From Nocardia pseudobrasiliensis NBRC 108224 (GTDB lineage Bacteria; Actinomycetota; Actinomycetes; Mycobacteriales; Mycobacteriaceae): DNA of 64,000 nt. Positions 16,947 through 26,919 of this stretch are shown here, piece by piece. The notes under the pieces were generated by a model. The model saw nothing but the letters and a program-made list of their open reading frames with translations. It did not search any database and was not told where the DNA came from. How positions within the stretch are numbered: the first letter of the stretch is position 1; each line of letters opens with the position of its first letter. Made by a program: the position numbers and the translations under genes. The DNA lies in assembly GCF_001613105.1 (NCBI RefSeq), contig NZ_BDBS01000004.1:372001-436000 (forward strand), read 5' to 3'.

Positions 16947-18959
16947 TCAGAATCGTCCGCCGCGGCTGATTCGGCCGGAGCTGTCGGAGCCGCCGAACGA
17001 CCCTGGGCCCCAACCGGATTTGTCGGAGTCGTCGGAGTCGCCGTCCAGGCCGAGCAAACCCTCGACGACGCCCTCGATGAGAACGCCCGCGAGTACCGCA
17101 CCGAAATTGACCAACCGCGGAATCGGTTGCCGGGCCCGCCATTTCCCCACACTGGACTGCGCCCTGCGCAGGGCTCGATCGGCCGAGTCGGCGGCCCGTT
17201 GGGCATGTCGCAGTGCCCGTTGCGGATCGGTGTCGGCCAGCGTGTGCGCGCGATCGAGATGACGCCGGGCCTCGGCGAGCCGCGTGCGCGGTGCCGCGTC
17301 GACGCCGCCGCGGCGGGTGCCGACGTAATCCGCGGCGGCCCGTACCCGACCGTCCGCGGCGGCGAACGCCTGATCGAGGCGGCGCTGCAGCTGTTCGCCG
17401 GCAAGCTGGTGATCCGTCGCCGCGGCCAGCGCGCGATCCAGGGCGACAGCACGGGCGACCACCTCCCGCAACGCTCCAAGCGGGTCGGTCCCCCCGCCCG
17501 CCGCGGCGCGCTTCACGGTTTTCCGTGCGGCGGCCACCGCCTTTGCCAATTCCCGATCGTCGCGCCCCGACAGCGTGGTCGCCGAATCCACAGCGCGACG
17601 CAGCTCCTCGATTGCGCCGGGCAGCCCGGCGCGCGCCTGTTCGATATCGGTGGCCGCGCTGTCGACCGCGTCGAGCAGCGCCCGGCCCGCCGCGATCGCC
17701 GACTCGGCGCCGCGAATCGCGGCCACCGCCGCACCCTGCTCCCCTACCGGCCGGGCCACCGCGGCGCGCCCGTCCTCGATCCCCCTTTGCGCGAACGAGA
17801 TTCGTTCGCACGCCATCGTGACGTTCTCGCGAACCGGCGCGATCACCGAAGCCGGATACTCACCGACCAACCGCGCCAGTAATTCCTCCGAACGCGGTAT
17901 CCGCGTGGTCAGTTCCACCACGTCACGGGTCAGCGCGTCCAGCCGCCGAGGCGCATCGATGAGCAGGTTGCGCATGGCATCGAATTCGGTGACCTTGGCA
18001 TCGAGCTCCCGATTGGCCCGCCCGCAGGCGGAAATCAACTCCACCAACAGATCGCGACGCTGCTCCGGGGTCTCGGGGATGTCGTCGTCGAGCCGTTGAC
18101 GGATCGAAAAGGCCTGCGCGAGGGCATCTTTCGCACCGTCGACCGCAGCGGCGAACGGCGCGGTCGCGGTGGCGCCGAACTCGTCGGTGGCCAGCCGCAG
18201 TTCCTCGACGCTGGTGCGAATCGCATTGTCGACGTCGACCAGAATCTCCTTGGACCGGATATCGAGAATATCGGGATCCAGCTCCCCCAACCGTGCGGTA
18301 TCGCCCGGGTCGATCTGTCTGGCCGCTACTACTCCGGCCCGGTCCCGCACCGTTCGCCGCCGCCACCGATACAGCAGAGCCAGACCCGCGACTACTCCCA
18401 CCACCAGCACGACGATGACCACCACCGGCCACAGATCCGACCTCTTGGATTCGCTCATCACCCGCGACAATCCCTGCGCCGCAGCGATTCCAGCCTCGGC
18501 CCACTGCGCCGTGCGCAACCGCGGTTCCACTTGATCGCGCAGGAGAGAATTTAGTTCGGCCTCGCTCACCGAGGACGGCCTGGCACCGGTGAGGGCATAG
18601 GCCCGATCGGTGATCGCGATCGACAGCAGTAGGTCACGATCTCCGAACCCGGAGGCCGCGACAGCGCGATCCCCCCAAGTCTGCGGGTCGAGTCCGCCGA
18701 AGTCGTGCACGTAGACGACCCACAACCGTTCCCGACGCGTGTCGTAGAGTTCGTCCACGGCCCCTCGCACCCGATCACGCTGCTCGCCCTCGAGCGCTCG
18801 CGCCACATCGGTGACGGGTTGCGGCAACCGAAACGGTTCCTCCGCCGCGGCCGTCGCCGACCACAACCCTGCCACGCCCGACAGCAGGACCGACAACGCG
18901 GCGAACAGCACCAACGGCAGCGACCCGACGCGACGAACCCCTGAAAGCGGTGTCGACAT
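16947..18959 (-). CDS. TPM-domain membrane protein with long helical region
   Basis: This 670-residue protein has an N-terminal signal peptide (about residues 1-39, ending ATAAAEEP) and a TPM domain (RLWVVYVHDFGGLDPQTW to LSIAITDRAYAL). One transmembrane helix follows (about 177-197, LWPVVVIVVLVVGVVAGLALLY). A long cytoplasmic, Ala/Arg/Glu-rich helical region ends in a Gly/Ser/Asp tail finishing RISRGGRF. TPM proteins are found in photosystem repair in plants; the bacterial role is unknown, and actinobacterial members are usually called 'TPM domain-containing'. The ATG at 18959 has a GTGGG box upstream; the 57 upstream in-frame residues lack coding character. Confidence 0.85.
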   Translation of the reverse strand: MSTPLSGVRRVGSLPLVLFAALSVLLSGVAGLWSATAAAEEPFRLPQPVTDVARALEGEQRDRVRGAVDELYDTRRERLWVVYVHDFGGLDPQTWGDRAVAASGFGDRDLLLSIAITDRAYALTGARPSSVSEAELNSLLRDQVEPRLRTAQWAEAGIAAAQGLSRVMSESKRSDLWPVVVIVVLVVGVVAGLALLYRWRRRTVRDRAGVVAARQIDPGDTARLGELDPDILDIRSKEILVDVDNAIRTSVEELRLATDEFGATATAPFAAAVDGAKDALAQAFSIRQRLDDDIPETPEQRRDLLVELISACGRANRELDAKVTEFDAMRNLLIDAPRRLDALTRDVVELTTRIPRSEELLARLVGEYPASVIAPVRENVTMACERISFAQRGIEDGRAAVARPVGEQGAAVAAIRGAESAIAAGRALLDAVDSAATDIEQARAGLPGAIEELRRAVDSATTLSGRDDRELAKAVAAARKTVKRAAAGGGTDPLGALREVVARAVALDRALAAATDHQLAGEQLQRRLDQAFAAADGRVRAAADYVGTRRGGVDAAPRTRLAEARRHLDRAHTLADTDPQRALRHAQRAADSADRALRRAQSSVGKWRARQPIPRLVNFGAVLAGVLIEGVVEGLLGLDGDSDDSDKSGWGPGSFGGSDSSGRISRGGRF

Positions 18960-19243
18960 CCCACGAATGTAGCTGCCGATATGCTGGCAATGCAGAAACG
19001 CGCCCGCGCCTAGATCCCACACCTGATGCAGGGCGATAGTAGCCCAAGAACCGACGTAGCTGAGAGTGTGCCATCGAGTGATCGATGGTTGAGCGAAAGC
19101 TGTGCTCGACCCCAGTCCCCGCGCGGACACCCAGCACAGTATTTCGTCCCTGCACTGCCTGCTTTCTCACGTTGCAGAACCGACCGAATGGTTTTTAGCT
19201 GAAGGGTGATAGCACTTCCCTATATCTACCTACGGAGGTTCCC

Positions 19244-20467
19244 ATGCGGACGCTGGAGCAACGCCGGCTATCTCCTGGCGAGGCCAGTCTCATCAACGCC
19301 GACGTGGGTGCGGTGGTCGCGCAGGCCCGCATCGACGGCGTCGTCGAGCCCGCAATCCTCGAGCAGGCGCTCCACACCTTGGCCGAGGACCATCCCCTGC
19401 TGCGCAGCCGGATCATCGACGACGCGGCGGGTTATCTGCTGCAGTACGCCGCCGGTGCGGGTCCCTCGCTGCGGGTCGTGGACACCGACGAGGATCCCTT
19501 CGCCCTCGAACTCAACACCGCGCTGACTCGCGAGCGCGAGGTCGCGCGCGCGGCGTTGTTCCGGCACGCGGGCGACAGCGTGGTGAGCCTCGCCGTCCAC
19601 CACTCGGTGGCCGACGGCATATCCACCACCACGCTGCTGCACATGCTGCTCGACTATTACACCGCGGCCGCCGAAGGCCGAGCGCCGGCGAAGGCGCACG
19701 GTCGAGGCTTGCGGCCCGCCCTCGATTCGCTGCTCGCCGGACACCAGGGCGCCGAGGAATTTCCCGCCCTGCTCAACCCGCCCACCGCCGCGCTGCTCCC
19801 CGCGTCGGCTCTGGGCCATCCGGTTCCCGCGCAGCGCTTCGGGGTCGGCCATCTGTCGCTGGATCGCCGCGCCACCACGGATCTGCAGCGGCAGGCGCAC
19901 GCCCTCGGCGCCACGGTGACCGGACTGCTGGGCGGGACCCTCGCAGCGGTTCTGTCGCACATGGTGGACGGCACGATCATCTTCAGATTTTGGGTCGACC
20001 TGCGATCACGACTACAGCCCCCGCTGCGCCCCGACGACGAACTACTGGCGGTCGGCTACGTGAGCACCGCGATCTCGACCGGGCAGGGCGACAGTGCCGA
20101 ATACGCACGGGAGATCACAACCCAGCTGAAGACAAGCGTCGACCAAGGCTTTCCACAACGGTCGGTCCTGACGTTGGACGCCGAACCCGGTCACGCGACG
20201 CCGGGGACGGTCACGCTCGCCGTCTCGAATCTAGGGCGGCTGGACACGCCCCCGCTCCCGGCCGGTGCCGAGCTGCGGTCGGTCCGATTCGGCACCACCA
20301 GCCCGCAGCAGAACCCGATCCTGTTCGCCTCCACCACCGATGGTCGCCTCGAGCTCGATTTCACCTACGACAGAACATATTTCACCGACGAGCAGATGAA
20401 CCGATTCATAACCGAAATTCGTAGCGGCCTGACGCAATTCATCAGCGGTGCGGCCTCGAGAACCTAG
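19244..20467 (+). CDS. PapA5-like condensation-domain acyltransferase
   Basis: The 407-residue protein has the HHxxxDG motif of condensation and PapA acyltransferases (His119-His120-Ser-Val-Ala-Asp124-Gly125 in SLAVHHSVADGIS). SNLGRLDTPPLP sits near the solvent-channel end. Its closest described type is phthiocerol dimycocerosyl transferase PapA5, which esterifies lipid diols with acyl groups. No polyketide synthase or carrier protein is next door, so the acyl donor is unknown. A clear GGAGG precedes the ATG. Confidence 0.82.
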   Translation: MRTLEQRRLSPGEASLINADVGAVVAQARIDGVVEPAILEQALHTLAEDHPLLRSRIIDDAAGYLLQYAAGAGPSLRVVDTDEDPFALELNTALTREREVARAALFRHAGDSVVSLAVHHSVADGISTTTLLHMLLDYYTAAAEGRAPAKAHGRGLRPALDSLLAGHQGAEEFPALLNPPTAALLPASALGHPVPAQRFGVGHLSLDRRATTDLQRQAHALGATVTGLLGGTLAAVLSHMVDGTIIFRFWVDLRSRLQPPLRPDDELLAVGYVSTAISTGQGDSAEYAREITTQLKTSVDQGFPQRSVLTLDAEPGHATPGTVTLAVSNLGRLDTPPLPAGAELRSVRFGTTSPQQNPILFASTTDGRLELDFTYDRTYFTDEQMNRFITEIRSGLTQFISGAASRT

Positions 20468-20492
20468 GAGTCGGATGCGTTTCAACGAGCAC

Positions 20493-20510
20493 ATCACCGA
20501 ATCCGGTGAT
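20493..20510 (+). terminator. Hairpin downstream of the acyltransferase gene
   Basis: ATCACCG-AATC-CGGTGAT is a perfect 7-bp stem with a 4-base loop, 26 bases after the acyltransferase stop. There is no T-tract, so it could end transcription weakly or serve as an operator. Confidence 0.35.
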
Positions 20511-20654
20511 CGCAGTGGGGTACCTCCCAGACACGTCGGATCCTGCAGGCGACGTAGCTCCACCAAGCGGCTGTGACCACCGTCACTCTGACCTGTAAGC
20601 CAAAAATTCTCTAGCGTAGGCCAGAAGGTTTGATGAACCGAATGGAACACCTAG

Positions 20655-20910
20655 TTGATCGAGCTCGCCTGGACCAATCCTCCCGGGTGGTCCGCGGCCC
20701 CAAACGCGAATTCATCTCCCGCTGCTACCACCGCCGAACAATTCAGCGACGAGCGCGTCGTGCTGGCGGCCAAACGCCTGCTCGACCACGGCGACGACAC
20801 GGTGGCCCGGATCGGCGCGCGCACCTCGGATTCGACGATCCCGCCCACTTCTCCCAGTATTTCCAGCAGCGCACGGGAATGGCCGCGGCGGCTTTTCCCA
20901 TCCGGCGGAC
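20655..20910 (+). pseudogene. Fragment of an AraC-family regulator
   Basis: Only the C-terminal helix-turn-helix region remains. SDERVVLAAKRLLDHGDDTV is in one frame, followed after a frameshift near 20822 by HLGFDDPAHFSQYFQQRTGM in another. The second piece is the typical AraC second helix-turn-helix motif. There is no ligand-binding domain and no sensible start, so this is a decayed relic. The flanking 20.5-21.2 kb region has no intact gene. Confidence 0.7.
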
Positions 20911-20994
20911 GTGCCATAGCCGGTCCGTGTCGCCGTGGTTCGCCGAATGTCGGCCAGCGGACCATCGAGCAGGAGCGGCCGTAGGCGCGCTGAT

Positions 20995-21138
20995 TCAACC
21001 CCGCGACGCCATCAGCACCTTCCGCAGGGTGTCGGCCCCGACAGGTGTCGGCTGGGCGTCGAAGTAACGCAGCGCGAGCTCGAGAGTGGACTTTCCGTAT
21101 CCAACGCGGTCGACTTCGCGTAGCGGACGGGCTTTCAC
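20995..21138 (-). pseudogene. Possible short gene fragment
   Basis: A minus-strand frame from a GTG at 21138 gives 47 residues of protein-like composition (GYGKSTLELALRYFD, then PVGADTLRKVLMASRG). It sits between an AraC relic and paiB. I cannot place it in a family. It is probably the 3' remnant of a lost gene, but could be a genuine small protein. Confidence 0.3.
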
Positions 21139-21279
21139 TCCGTGCCCCGTTCTCCCGCTCGGGAAAGTGATGTGAGCAACAAATACTGTTAACAGCCGAT
21201 TATCTGGCTTGACCGATCGGTTCGGACAACCCACGCTGGGTTGATCCATCGGAAGCTGGAATCCCGGAGGGTAGGTCGC

Positions 21280-21924
21280 ATGTTCGTTCCCGCTCATTTC
21301 CGGCCCGGACCCGATTTGTCGACGGCCGATATCGTGTGCCAGTATCCACTCGCTATCTTGATGTCCAACGGTGATGATTCCACCGGCCCGCTGGCCACGC
21401 ATGTGCCGGTGATTCCCGAATCCGATCCCGGTGAATGGCCGCAGGATCTGGCCGGGGCAAGGCTTTTCACGCATATGTCCCGGGCCAATCCGCATTGTTC
21501 GGCTCTGCACAACGGGAGCGTGGCGGTATTGGCGTTCACCGGTCCCGGTGCGTATGTGTCACCCGCGTTGTACGATACGACAGAGATCGCGCCGACCTGG
21601 GATTATGTGGCCGTCCACGCGCGCGTGGTACTGGAAAGGATCGAAGATCGGGCACATGCCCTCGACGTGATGCGCCGGACCGTCGAGACGCTGGAATCCC
21701 GATTCGGTAGCGGCTGGGACATGTCGGCCGCGCTGAATTTCTTCGACAAGATGCTGTCGGCCGTCGAGGTTTTCCGCGCCACCGTGCTCGACGCACAGGG
21801 CATGTTCAAGCTGAGTCAGGAACAGCCGCCACGAACCTTCGCGCGCGTCCGCGACGACTTCGCCGCACGACGCTCCACCACGCATCAGGACGTGGCGGCA
21901 CTGATGAAGAGGACTTCGCGGTGA
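21280..21924 (+). CDS. paiB: PaiB-type FMN-binding regulator
   Basis: The 214-residue product matches the PaiB family: FVPAHFRP at the start, HVPVIPESDPGEW, THMSRANPHCSAL and the hallmark YVSPALYDTTEIAPTWDYVA. The family has a split-barrel FMN-binding fold and was described as a negative regulator of sporulation and protease genes in Bacillus; in actinobacteria it may instead be a flavin-dependent reductase. The ATG at 21280 follows CGGAGGGTAGGTCGC. Its stop overlaps the GTG of the lipase gene (GTGA), so the two are translationally coupled. Confidence 0.88.
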   Translation: MFVPAHFRPGPDLSTADIVCQYPLAILMSNGDDSTGPLATHVPVIPESDPGEWPQDLAGARLFTHMSRANPHCSALHNGSVAVLAFTGPGAYVSPALYDTTEIAPTWDYVAVHARVVLERIEDRAHALDVMRRTVETLESRFGSGWDMSAALNFFDKMLSAVEVFRATVLDAQGMFKLSQEQPPRTFARVRDDFAARRSTTHQDVAALMKRTSR

Positions 21925-23183
21925 TCGCCATGAGAGGTCGCGCCGGATCCGCAATTCTGGCCCTGCTGATTTCGGGCACCACCTTCACCGGTGCGGTCGC
22001 GGCAGCACAACCGATATCGACGGTTTTTCCGGACTGGTCCGGGCTGGATGCCCGCGACTATTCCGGCGACATTCCGCGCGACAGCGGCCGGGTGATCCGA
22101 TCCGTCCCGCTCAGCTCTGCGATCATGCGCGCGGACTATCCGAACGCCGGACAGGGCATCCGCTACCTCTACAGCACACCCAACGGCGCTGTCCACCGAG
22201 CTGCCTCGACCGCCACCGTGATACTTCCGGCCGCGGCGCCGCCGCCCGGTGGGTATCCGGTGCTTGCGTGGGCGCACGGCACCGCAGGACTGTTCGACGA
22301 TTGCGCGCCCTCCGCCGCGGCCATGCGCCCGAATCTGGCCTTCCTCGCCGATTTCCTGGACCGGTTCCTCGATGCGGGATATGCGGTCGTGGCCACCGAC
22401 TACGCGGGATTGGGAACCCCTGGCACGCCGAACTACCTCAACACCACGACCGAGGGACAGAACGTCATCGATTCCGTGGTCGCCGCCCACGCACTCGGGC
22501 TCCCGCTGTCGGGCCGGTGGGCGGTCGTGGGCTTCTCCCAGGGCGGCGGCGCAGCGATCGGCGCTGGACACCTCGCGAGCACCTACCGCCGCGACGCGGG
22601 GCTGGCCTTCAAAGGCACGGTGTCGGTGGCAGGGCCGGCCAACATCGAATATGCACTGCCGGCATTGGGTCCCGGAATGCTTCCTTTCCCGCTCGACGTG
22701 ATCAACGCCCGCAACAACTACGACCTGGGTGAGACCCTCGCCGCGCTGCGCGATACCCAGCCCGATCTGAACCTGAACACCTATCTGACCGACGCGGGCA
22801 GACGATGGCTCGACAAGGCGGAAACGACCTGCATCACGTCATTGGACGGTCCGGTCGACGGATTCACCGGAATCGTGACCGGCGCCATGTTCACCAAACC
22901 GTTGGCAACGATCCCCGGCGTCGTCGACCGACTGCGCGCCTACTTCAGCTCTCCGACAACGGGTTTCACCGCCCCCGTGCTCATCGTCCAAGGCGCTGTG
23001 GACACCGATCTGCCGGTATACGGGTCCAATCTGATGAATGTCCCCGCCATGCGCGCCAACGGCGCCGACGTCCGAGTCCTGTTCCTGCCCCAGTTCGGCG
23101 TGCAGCCGACGAACGGCCACCAGGCTGCCCTGCAGAGCTCGACCGACGACATCCTGCGGTTCCTCGCGGGCATCGGTTTGTGA
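21921..23183 (+). CDS. Secreted lipase/esterase, LIP family
   Basis: A 420-residue exported alpha/beta-hydrolase of the secretory lipase (LIP) family found in mycolic-acid actinomycetes. A signal peptide (about residues 1-29, ending GAVAAAQP) is followed by AWAHGTAGLFDDCAPS (oxyanion region) and the nucleophile Ser206 in VVGFSQGGGAA. Acid Asp is in GAVDTDLPVYGSN and His in PTNGHQAAL. Cysteines 128 and about 297 may pair. The GTG at 21921 overlaps the paiB stop; an ATG three codons later is an alternative start. It probably hydrolyses acylglycerols or esters outside the cell. Confidence 0.88.
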   Translation: MIAMRGRAGSAILALLISGTTFTGAVAAAQPISTVFPDWSGLDARDYSGDIPRDSGRVIRSVPLSSAIMRADYPNAGQGIRYLYSTPNGAVHRAASTATVILPAAAPPPGGYPVLAWAHGTAGLFDDCAPSAAAMRPNLAFLADFLDRFLDAGYAVVATDYAGLGTPGTPNYLNTTTEGQNVIDSVVAAHALGLPLSGRWAVVGFSQGGGAAIGAGHLASTYRRDAGLAFKGTVSVAGPANIEYALPALGPGMLPFPLDVINARNNYDLGETLAALRDTQPDLNLNTYLTDAGRRWLDKAETTCITSLDGPVDGFTGIVTGAMFTKPLATIPGVVDRLRAYFSSPTTGFTAPVLIVQGAVDTDLPVYGSNLMNVPAMRANGADVRVLFLPQFGVQPTNGHQAALQSSTDDILRFLAGIGL

Positions 23184-23582
23184 CCGTATTACTCGAACGA
23201 TCCTCGACCCGCAGCCCAAAATGATCCGAGGGTGTGTCGGTATCTATTCACAACGAATATCAGAAGAATGATCTCAACCGAAGAACATCAGGCGAGTCCG
23301 GAAAAGCGGTAAGCGCGCCCGGCGAGGAGTTCAGGGGGTTGTTTCCGCAGAAGGCGATGTCCGGATCGTGCCAGGCCTCGGCGGCGTTGCCGAACGTCGG
23401 CCGCGGCTCGGAGAGAGTGGGTGCTGTAGCTGATCACGCACCTGACAGCCACACCGGTTCGGGTCGTGCCACGCCACGACGCGGCGTGTTCTCGTCGGTC
23501 ACTTCCATCCGGATGCTCTACTGTTTCGAACGACTGTTCATTGGTTCAGCCCGAGGTGAGTACTCGAGGAGAGGAACACGTC
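23184..23582. other. Intergenic stretch with a possible coding remnant
   Basis: No intact gene is seen. A minus-strand frame around 23260-23420 reads protein-like (FGNAAEAWHDPDIAFCGNNP) but has a stop upstream and no start, so it may be a relic. The last 60 bases form the leader of the next gene. Confidence 0.35.
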
Positions 23583-24035
23583 ATGACAGTTGCGAAATCT
23601 CTCGGCATTTGTGCCTGCACCGTCCTTGCGCCCCTGACCTCTTTCGCAGCGGTGGCGTCCGCAGCGGTGGACAAGGACTTCAACGGGTATCAATGCGACG
23701 CGGTCACCGTGCGCTATGTCGGCACAGACGACGTGACGCTACCGTTCAGCGGGGACCTGCGGGACTTCAACGAAAAGCCCGGAACCAAGACGATCAAGGT
23801 GTACAACGCGCTCGCTACCGGCTGCGACGCGATCGGGCACGCACCCGAGAAGGGCGCCTCGAAGAACCGGATCATCAAAAGCGACGACGTCGAAAGCCCG
23901 GCCGAAGGGACCACACGAACCTATACCGGCAAATTTCTGGTGGGCTGCCTGAAAATGGACGCCGGAGACGGCACAGGCACGGTGACCGGATCCCACTGCC
24001 ACGTCATCCAATCCAGCGGCGAGCCCCTCGTGTAG
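23583..24035 (+). CDS. Secreted four-cysteine protein, unknown function
   Basis: The 150-residue product has a signal peptide (about residues 1-27, ending AAVASAAVD) and a small mature domain. Four cysteines (YQCDAV, ATGCDAIG, VGCLKM, SHCHVIQ) suggest two disulfides in an extracytoplasmic beta-rich protein. The ATG at 23583 has GAGGAGAGGA upstream; the longer frame from 23466 is not used. I do not recognise the family. Confidence 0.75.
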   Translation: MTVAKSLGICACTVLAPLTSFAAVASAAVDKDFNGYQCDAVTVRYVGTDDVTLPFSGDLRDFNEKPGTKTIKVYNALATGCDAIGHAPEKGASKNRIIKSDDVESPAEGTTRTYTGKFLVGCLKMDAGDGTGTVTGSHCHVIQSSGEPLV

Positions 24036-24435
24036 CTCGTCTCGCCCCAACGCGGCCTCGGCAAGGCGGGACTTGTCGCCAGGTTGTGACGGAAAGCGGC
24101 GTGCATCGCGTTGATGCCGTCACCGACGGGGCCCCCGGGTACAGGTCGGCGCGCCGGTCTCGGGGGCTCTGAAGTGGGCGCATGATTTCATCGCCCATCC
24201 ACCCGCGACCCCTCCCTCCCCGATTCTTTCCACGAATCGCTGTGAGCTGAGAGAGAGCTTGTCGAGGACGGCGAAGCCTCCGACGGAAAGCGTGAGTACG
24301 GCGTAAATCCCACCCGATTCCGCAGCCGATCGACCGTCGCTGATATTGGCACCAGCCAGGTGAGTGAACCGATGGCACGGCGGCGACGGTGGCGCCTCTC
24401 CAGCGGCACGTCGTCGAGGTTCGTCGACGCGAGGC
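24036..24435. other. Intergenic stretch, nothing recognised
   Basis: The region between the secreted protein and the first ATP-grasp gene holds only arginine-rich open frames without ribosome binding sites. No terminator-like stem with a T-tract is evident. Confidence 0.4.
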
Positions 24436-25383
24436 CTATCGCGTGCCGGATCGAGGCTGATTTGCTGAGGTTTCAGGTTGTCTCGCAGTGGTGGGTGCGG
24501 GTGAGCGGTGTATCAGGGTCTCGAGCAGGTCGGCGTAGCGGATCATGGCGTACGGGTCGAGTTCGAAAAACCATGAGGGTTCGATCAGTTCGGCTTCCAT
24601 GAGATAGAAGTCGCGAGCCCGGCAGACGCCGTCGATTCGGGCGTAGGCCGGTTGTTCGGGGAGGGCGTCGAGTACGGAGTGTGCCTGTTCGAGGAGCCAG
24701 GGGGGTGCCTGCCGGAGCTCGGCGATGCCCCCGTATCTGCGTTGCACGCGATAGTCCTGTGCGGCAGGCATTTTGAGGAGCGTGTGGCTCAGTACGCCGT
24801 CGTAGTAGCAGAAGGTCCACTCGCCCGCGGTGCGGATTTCGGGGAAGAAGGGCTGGATCAGCGCGGAACTCGATTCGAGGATGACGTCCAGCTCTGCCTG
24901 ATGCGTGTCGGCCGTGGCGCGTTCGGCGCGGAAGGTACGGTAGGCGCAGGCCGAGAGGGCAGGCTTGATCACGGCGAAATCCCACTCGTACGCGGTCAGC
25001 ACCTCTGTCAGGCGCACGGAAAGACCGGCCTCGACGACGACCGTCGGAACGATCCTCACGCCCCGGGTGGCCAGATCGCAGAGGTAGCGCTTATCGCTGT
25101 TCCATCGGATGAGAGATGGTGAGTTCCACAATGGAATTCGGTTGCGCTCCATGTCGGAAAGCCATTGCAGGAACCGATGGTGTTGTTTGTAGTAGCCCCA
25201 GACACCGATTGCGACAACGACATCGAAACTCGCCCAATCGATCGACGGATCGGTCCACACGGCGAACTGGGCGTCGATTCCACGCGAGTGCAGCAATGGA
25301 AGAATGCCGGCGTCTTCGGGTAGCAGCGCCGGATACTCTGTACACGTGACGAGAGCTACCCGCGGTGAGCATGAATGTGGCAC
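24436..25383 (-). CDS. ATP-grasp ligase, RimK/glutathione-synthetase-like
   Basis: The 315-residue protein resembles actinobacterial ATP-grasp enzymes of the RimK/glutathione-synthetase group: an N-terminal pre-ATP domain (ALVTCTEYPALLPEDAG), then FAVIKPALSACAYRTFRA, ALIQPFFPEIRTAGEWTF, SHTLLKMPAAQDYRVQRRYG and the Mg-binding end YLMEAELIEPSWFFELDP. It should activate a carboxylate as acyl phosphate and join it to an amine. I prefer the GTG at 25383, which has GAGAGGGG upstream, over the ATG at 25425 with no clear box. It is divergent from three further ATP-grasp genes, separated by 195 bases that probably hold both promoters. Confidence 0.85.
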   Translation of the reverse strand: MPHSCSPRVALVTCTEYPALLPEDAGILPLLHSRGIDAQFAVWTDPSIDWASFDVVVAIGVWGYYKQHHRFLQWLSDMERNRIPLWNSPSLIRWNSDKRYLCDLATRGVRIVPTVVVEAGLSVRLTEVLTAYEWDFAVIKPALSACAYRTFRAERATADTHQAELDVILESSSALIQPFFPEIRTAGEWTFCYYDGVLSHTLLKMPAAQDYRVQRRYGGIAELRQAPPWLLEQAHSVLDALPEQPAYARIDGVCRARDFYLMEAELIEPSWFFELDPYAMIRYADLLETLIHRSPAPTTARQPETSANQPRSGTR

Positions 25384-25578
25384 AGCAGTCCCCTCTCTCG
25401 ATCCGAAGACCCCTAGTCGCGTCATCGTCGCCTGCCGTCTCGGTAGCCGTACGAATTCGGTCGCGTAGCGTAACGTAACCCGATGGCTGTACCGGTATCC
25501 CACGCTTCACCGCACTTATGACAGGGCTGAATCTGTTGCACACCAGGTCCATGTAATCGAGGAGAGGGCCAGTCAGGC

Positions 25579-26919
25579 ATGAGTGAGGCAACCTGCGGGG
25601 TGTTCGGCGAATCGGCTTGGCGCGCTCCGAATCCGGCCGCCGATGGTGCGACGCTGAGCGATGAGCGTCCGGTGCTGCTGCTGGTCAACAGCGGCCGGGA
25701 TGCCACCTACCGCGGCTGGACCCTGCAGAGCATGTCGCAGCGGTATCGCCTGTGGCTGTTCGGCACCCGACCGGCCAGTTGGGAGCTGCCTTACATCATC
25801 GGGCAGACGCGCATCGACGTGCTGGACGTCGAGACCGCCGCGGCGGCCGCGCACCGGCTCGGAAAGCATGTTCTGTTCGCCGGTGTCGTCTGCTACGACG
25901 AAATGCGGATCGTCGCGGCCGCCCGGCTCGCGGAGCGACTGAGCCTGCCGACCAGTTCCTCGGCGGCCGTCCGCATCTGCCATGACAAGTCCCGGTTGCG
26001 GCAGCGCCTCGATCAGGTGAGATCGGTTCCGGTCGCCGATGTCGCCGAGGCACGGGACGCGGCACGGCGGATCGGTTATCCGGTCGTCCTCAAGCCGCGT
26101 TCGCTCGCGGCGAGCGAAGGCGTCGTCAGGATCGATCAGCACGACCTGATCGACGACGGGTTCCGTTTCGCGACCGCGGCGCATGCGAATTTCACCGCCC
26201 TGGACCAGGACGACCGGGGAATCGTGGTCGAGGAATATCTGGACGGCCCGGAGATCACGGTCGATTCGGTGGTGTGGCGAGGCGAGGTACGCCCGGCCTT
26301 CATCTCGCACAAACGGCAGGAATTGGCACCGACGTTCGAGGAGACAGGTCATCTCGTCGTCGCCGAGGATCCGCTGCTCGACGACCTCGAGTTGCGGCGC
26401 GTGGTCCAGCAGGCACACACCGCCGCCGGTTTCGACCACGGCGTCACCCATACCGAGGTCCGCCTGACCGCGGACGGTCCCAAACTTATCGAGCTGAACG
26501 CGCGGCTCGGGGGTGATTTGATCACCTACGTCGGTCTCCTCGCGACCGGAATCGATTTGGCCGCGGCCGCAGCCGATCTGGCCGCGGGGAGGCCCGCCGA
26601 TATCGCCGCTCGACGGCGCGGCGTGGCCGCCGTGCGGTATCTCTACCCTCCGCATGACATGATCCTCGACGAGGTGCGGGTTCACACTCACCTGCTCCCC
26701 GAGCAGGCCTGGCTGGTGACACCACTCGCTCAACCCGGAACGCTACTGCAGCGGCCGCCGAAATCTTTCGTCAAAGGTCGCGCTGCGCTCGGATACGTTG
26801 TGGCGGCAGATGCCGAAACCTGCGAGCGAGCGACCAGGGAAATATCGAATGCCGTCGAGATCATCGGGTCGCCGATTCCGGAAGACCATGGGAGCCGGCC
26901 GATTCGGGTGAACCAATGA
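25579..26919 (+). CDS. ATP-grasp ligase, carboxylate-amine ligase type
   Basis: The 446-residue protein is an ATP-grasp ligase of the biotin-carboxylase-like/L-amino-acid-ligase (BacD-type) group. Visible segments are RIGYPVVLKPRSLAASEGV (ATP loop), GIVVEEYLDGPEITVDSVVW (adenine and lid), GVTHTEVRLTADGPKLIELN (Mg-binding Glu/Asn) and NARLGGDLITYVG. It would make an amide or peptide bond from two amino or carboxylic acids with ATP. A GGAGAGG lies about 11 bases before the ATG. It is first in a three-gene run and its stop overlaps the next start by 4 bases. Confidence 0.88.
   Translation: MSEATCGVFGESAWRAPNPAADGATLSDERPVLLLVNSGRDATYRGWTLQSMSQRYRLWLFGTRPASWELPYIIGQTRIDVLDVETAAAAAHRLGKHVLFAGVVCYDEMRIVAAARLAERLSLPTSSSAAVRICHDKSRLRQRLDQVRSVPVADVAEARDAARRIGYPVVLKPRSLAASEGVVRIDQHDLIDDGFRFATAAHANFTALDQDDRGIVVEEYLDGPEITVDSVVWRGEVRPAFISHKRQELAPTFEETGHLVVAEDPLLDDLELRRVVQQAHTAAGFDHGVTHTEVRLTADGPKLIELNARLGGDLITYVGLLATGIDLAAAAADLAAGRPADIAARRRGVAAVRYLYPPHDMILDEVRVHTHLLPEQAWLVTPLAQPGTLLQRPPKSFVKGRAALGYVVAADAETCERATREISNAVEIIGSPIPEDHGSRPIRVNQ

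Noticed and set aside
25384..25578. A hidden precursor peptide for a graspetide in the divergent ATP-grasp promoter region
   Set aside because: No short frame with a ribosome binding site and an acidic/Thr-rich core is seen. The ligases look like amino acid ligases, not graspetide enzymes.
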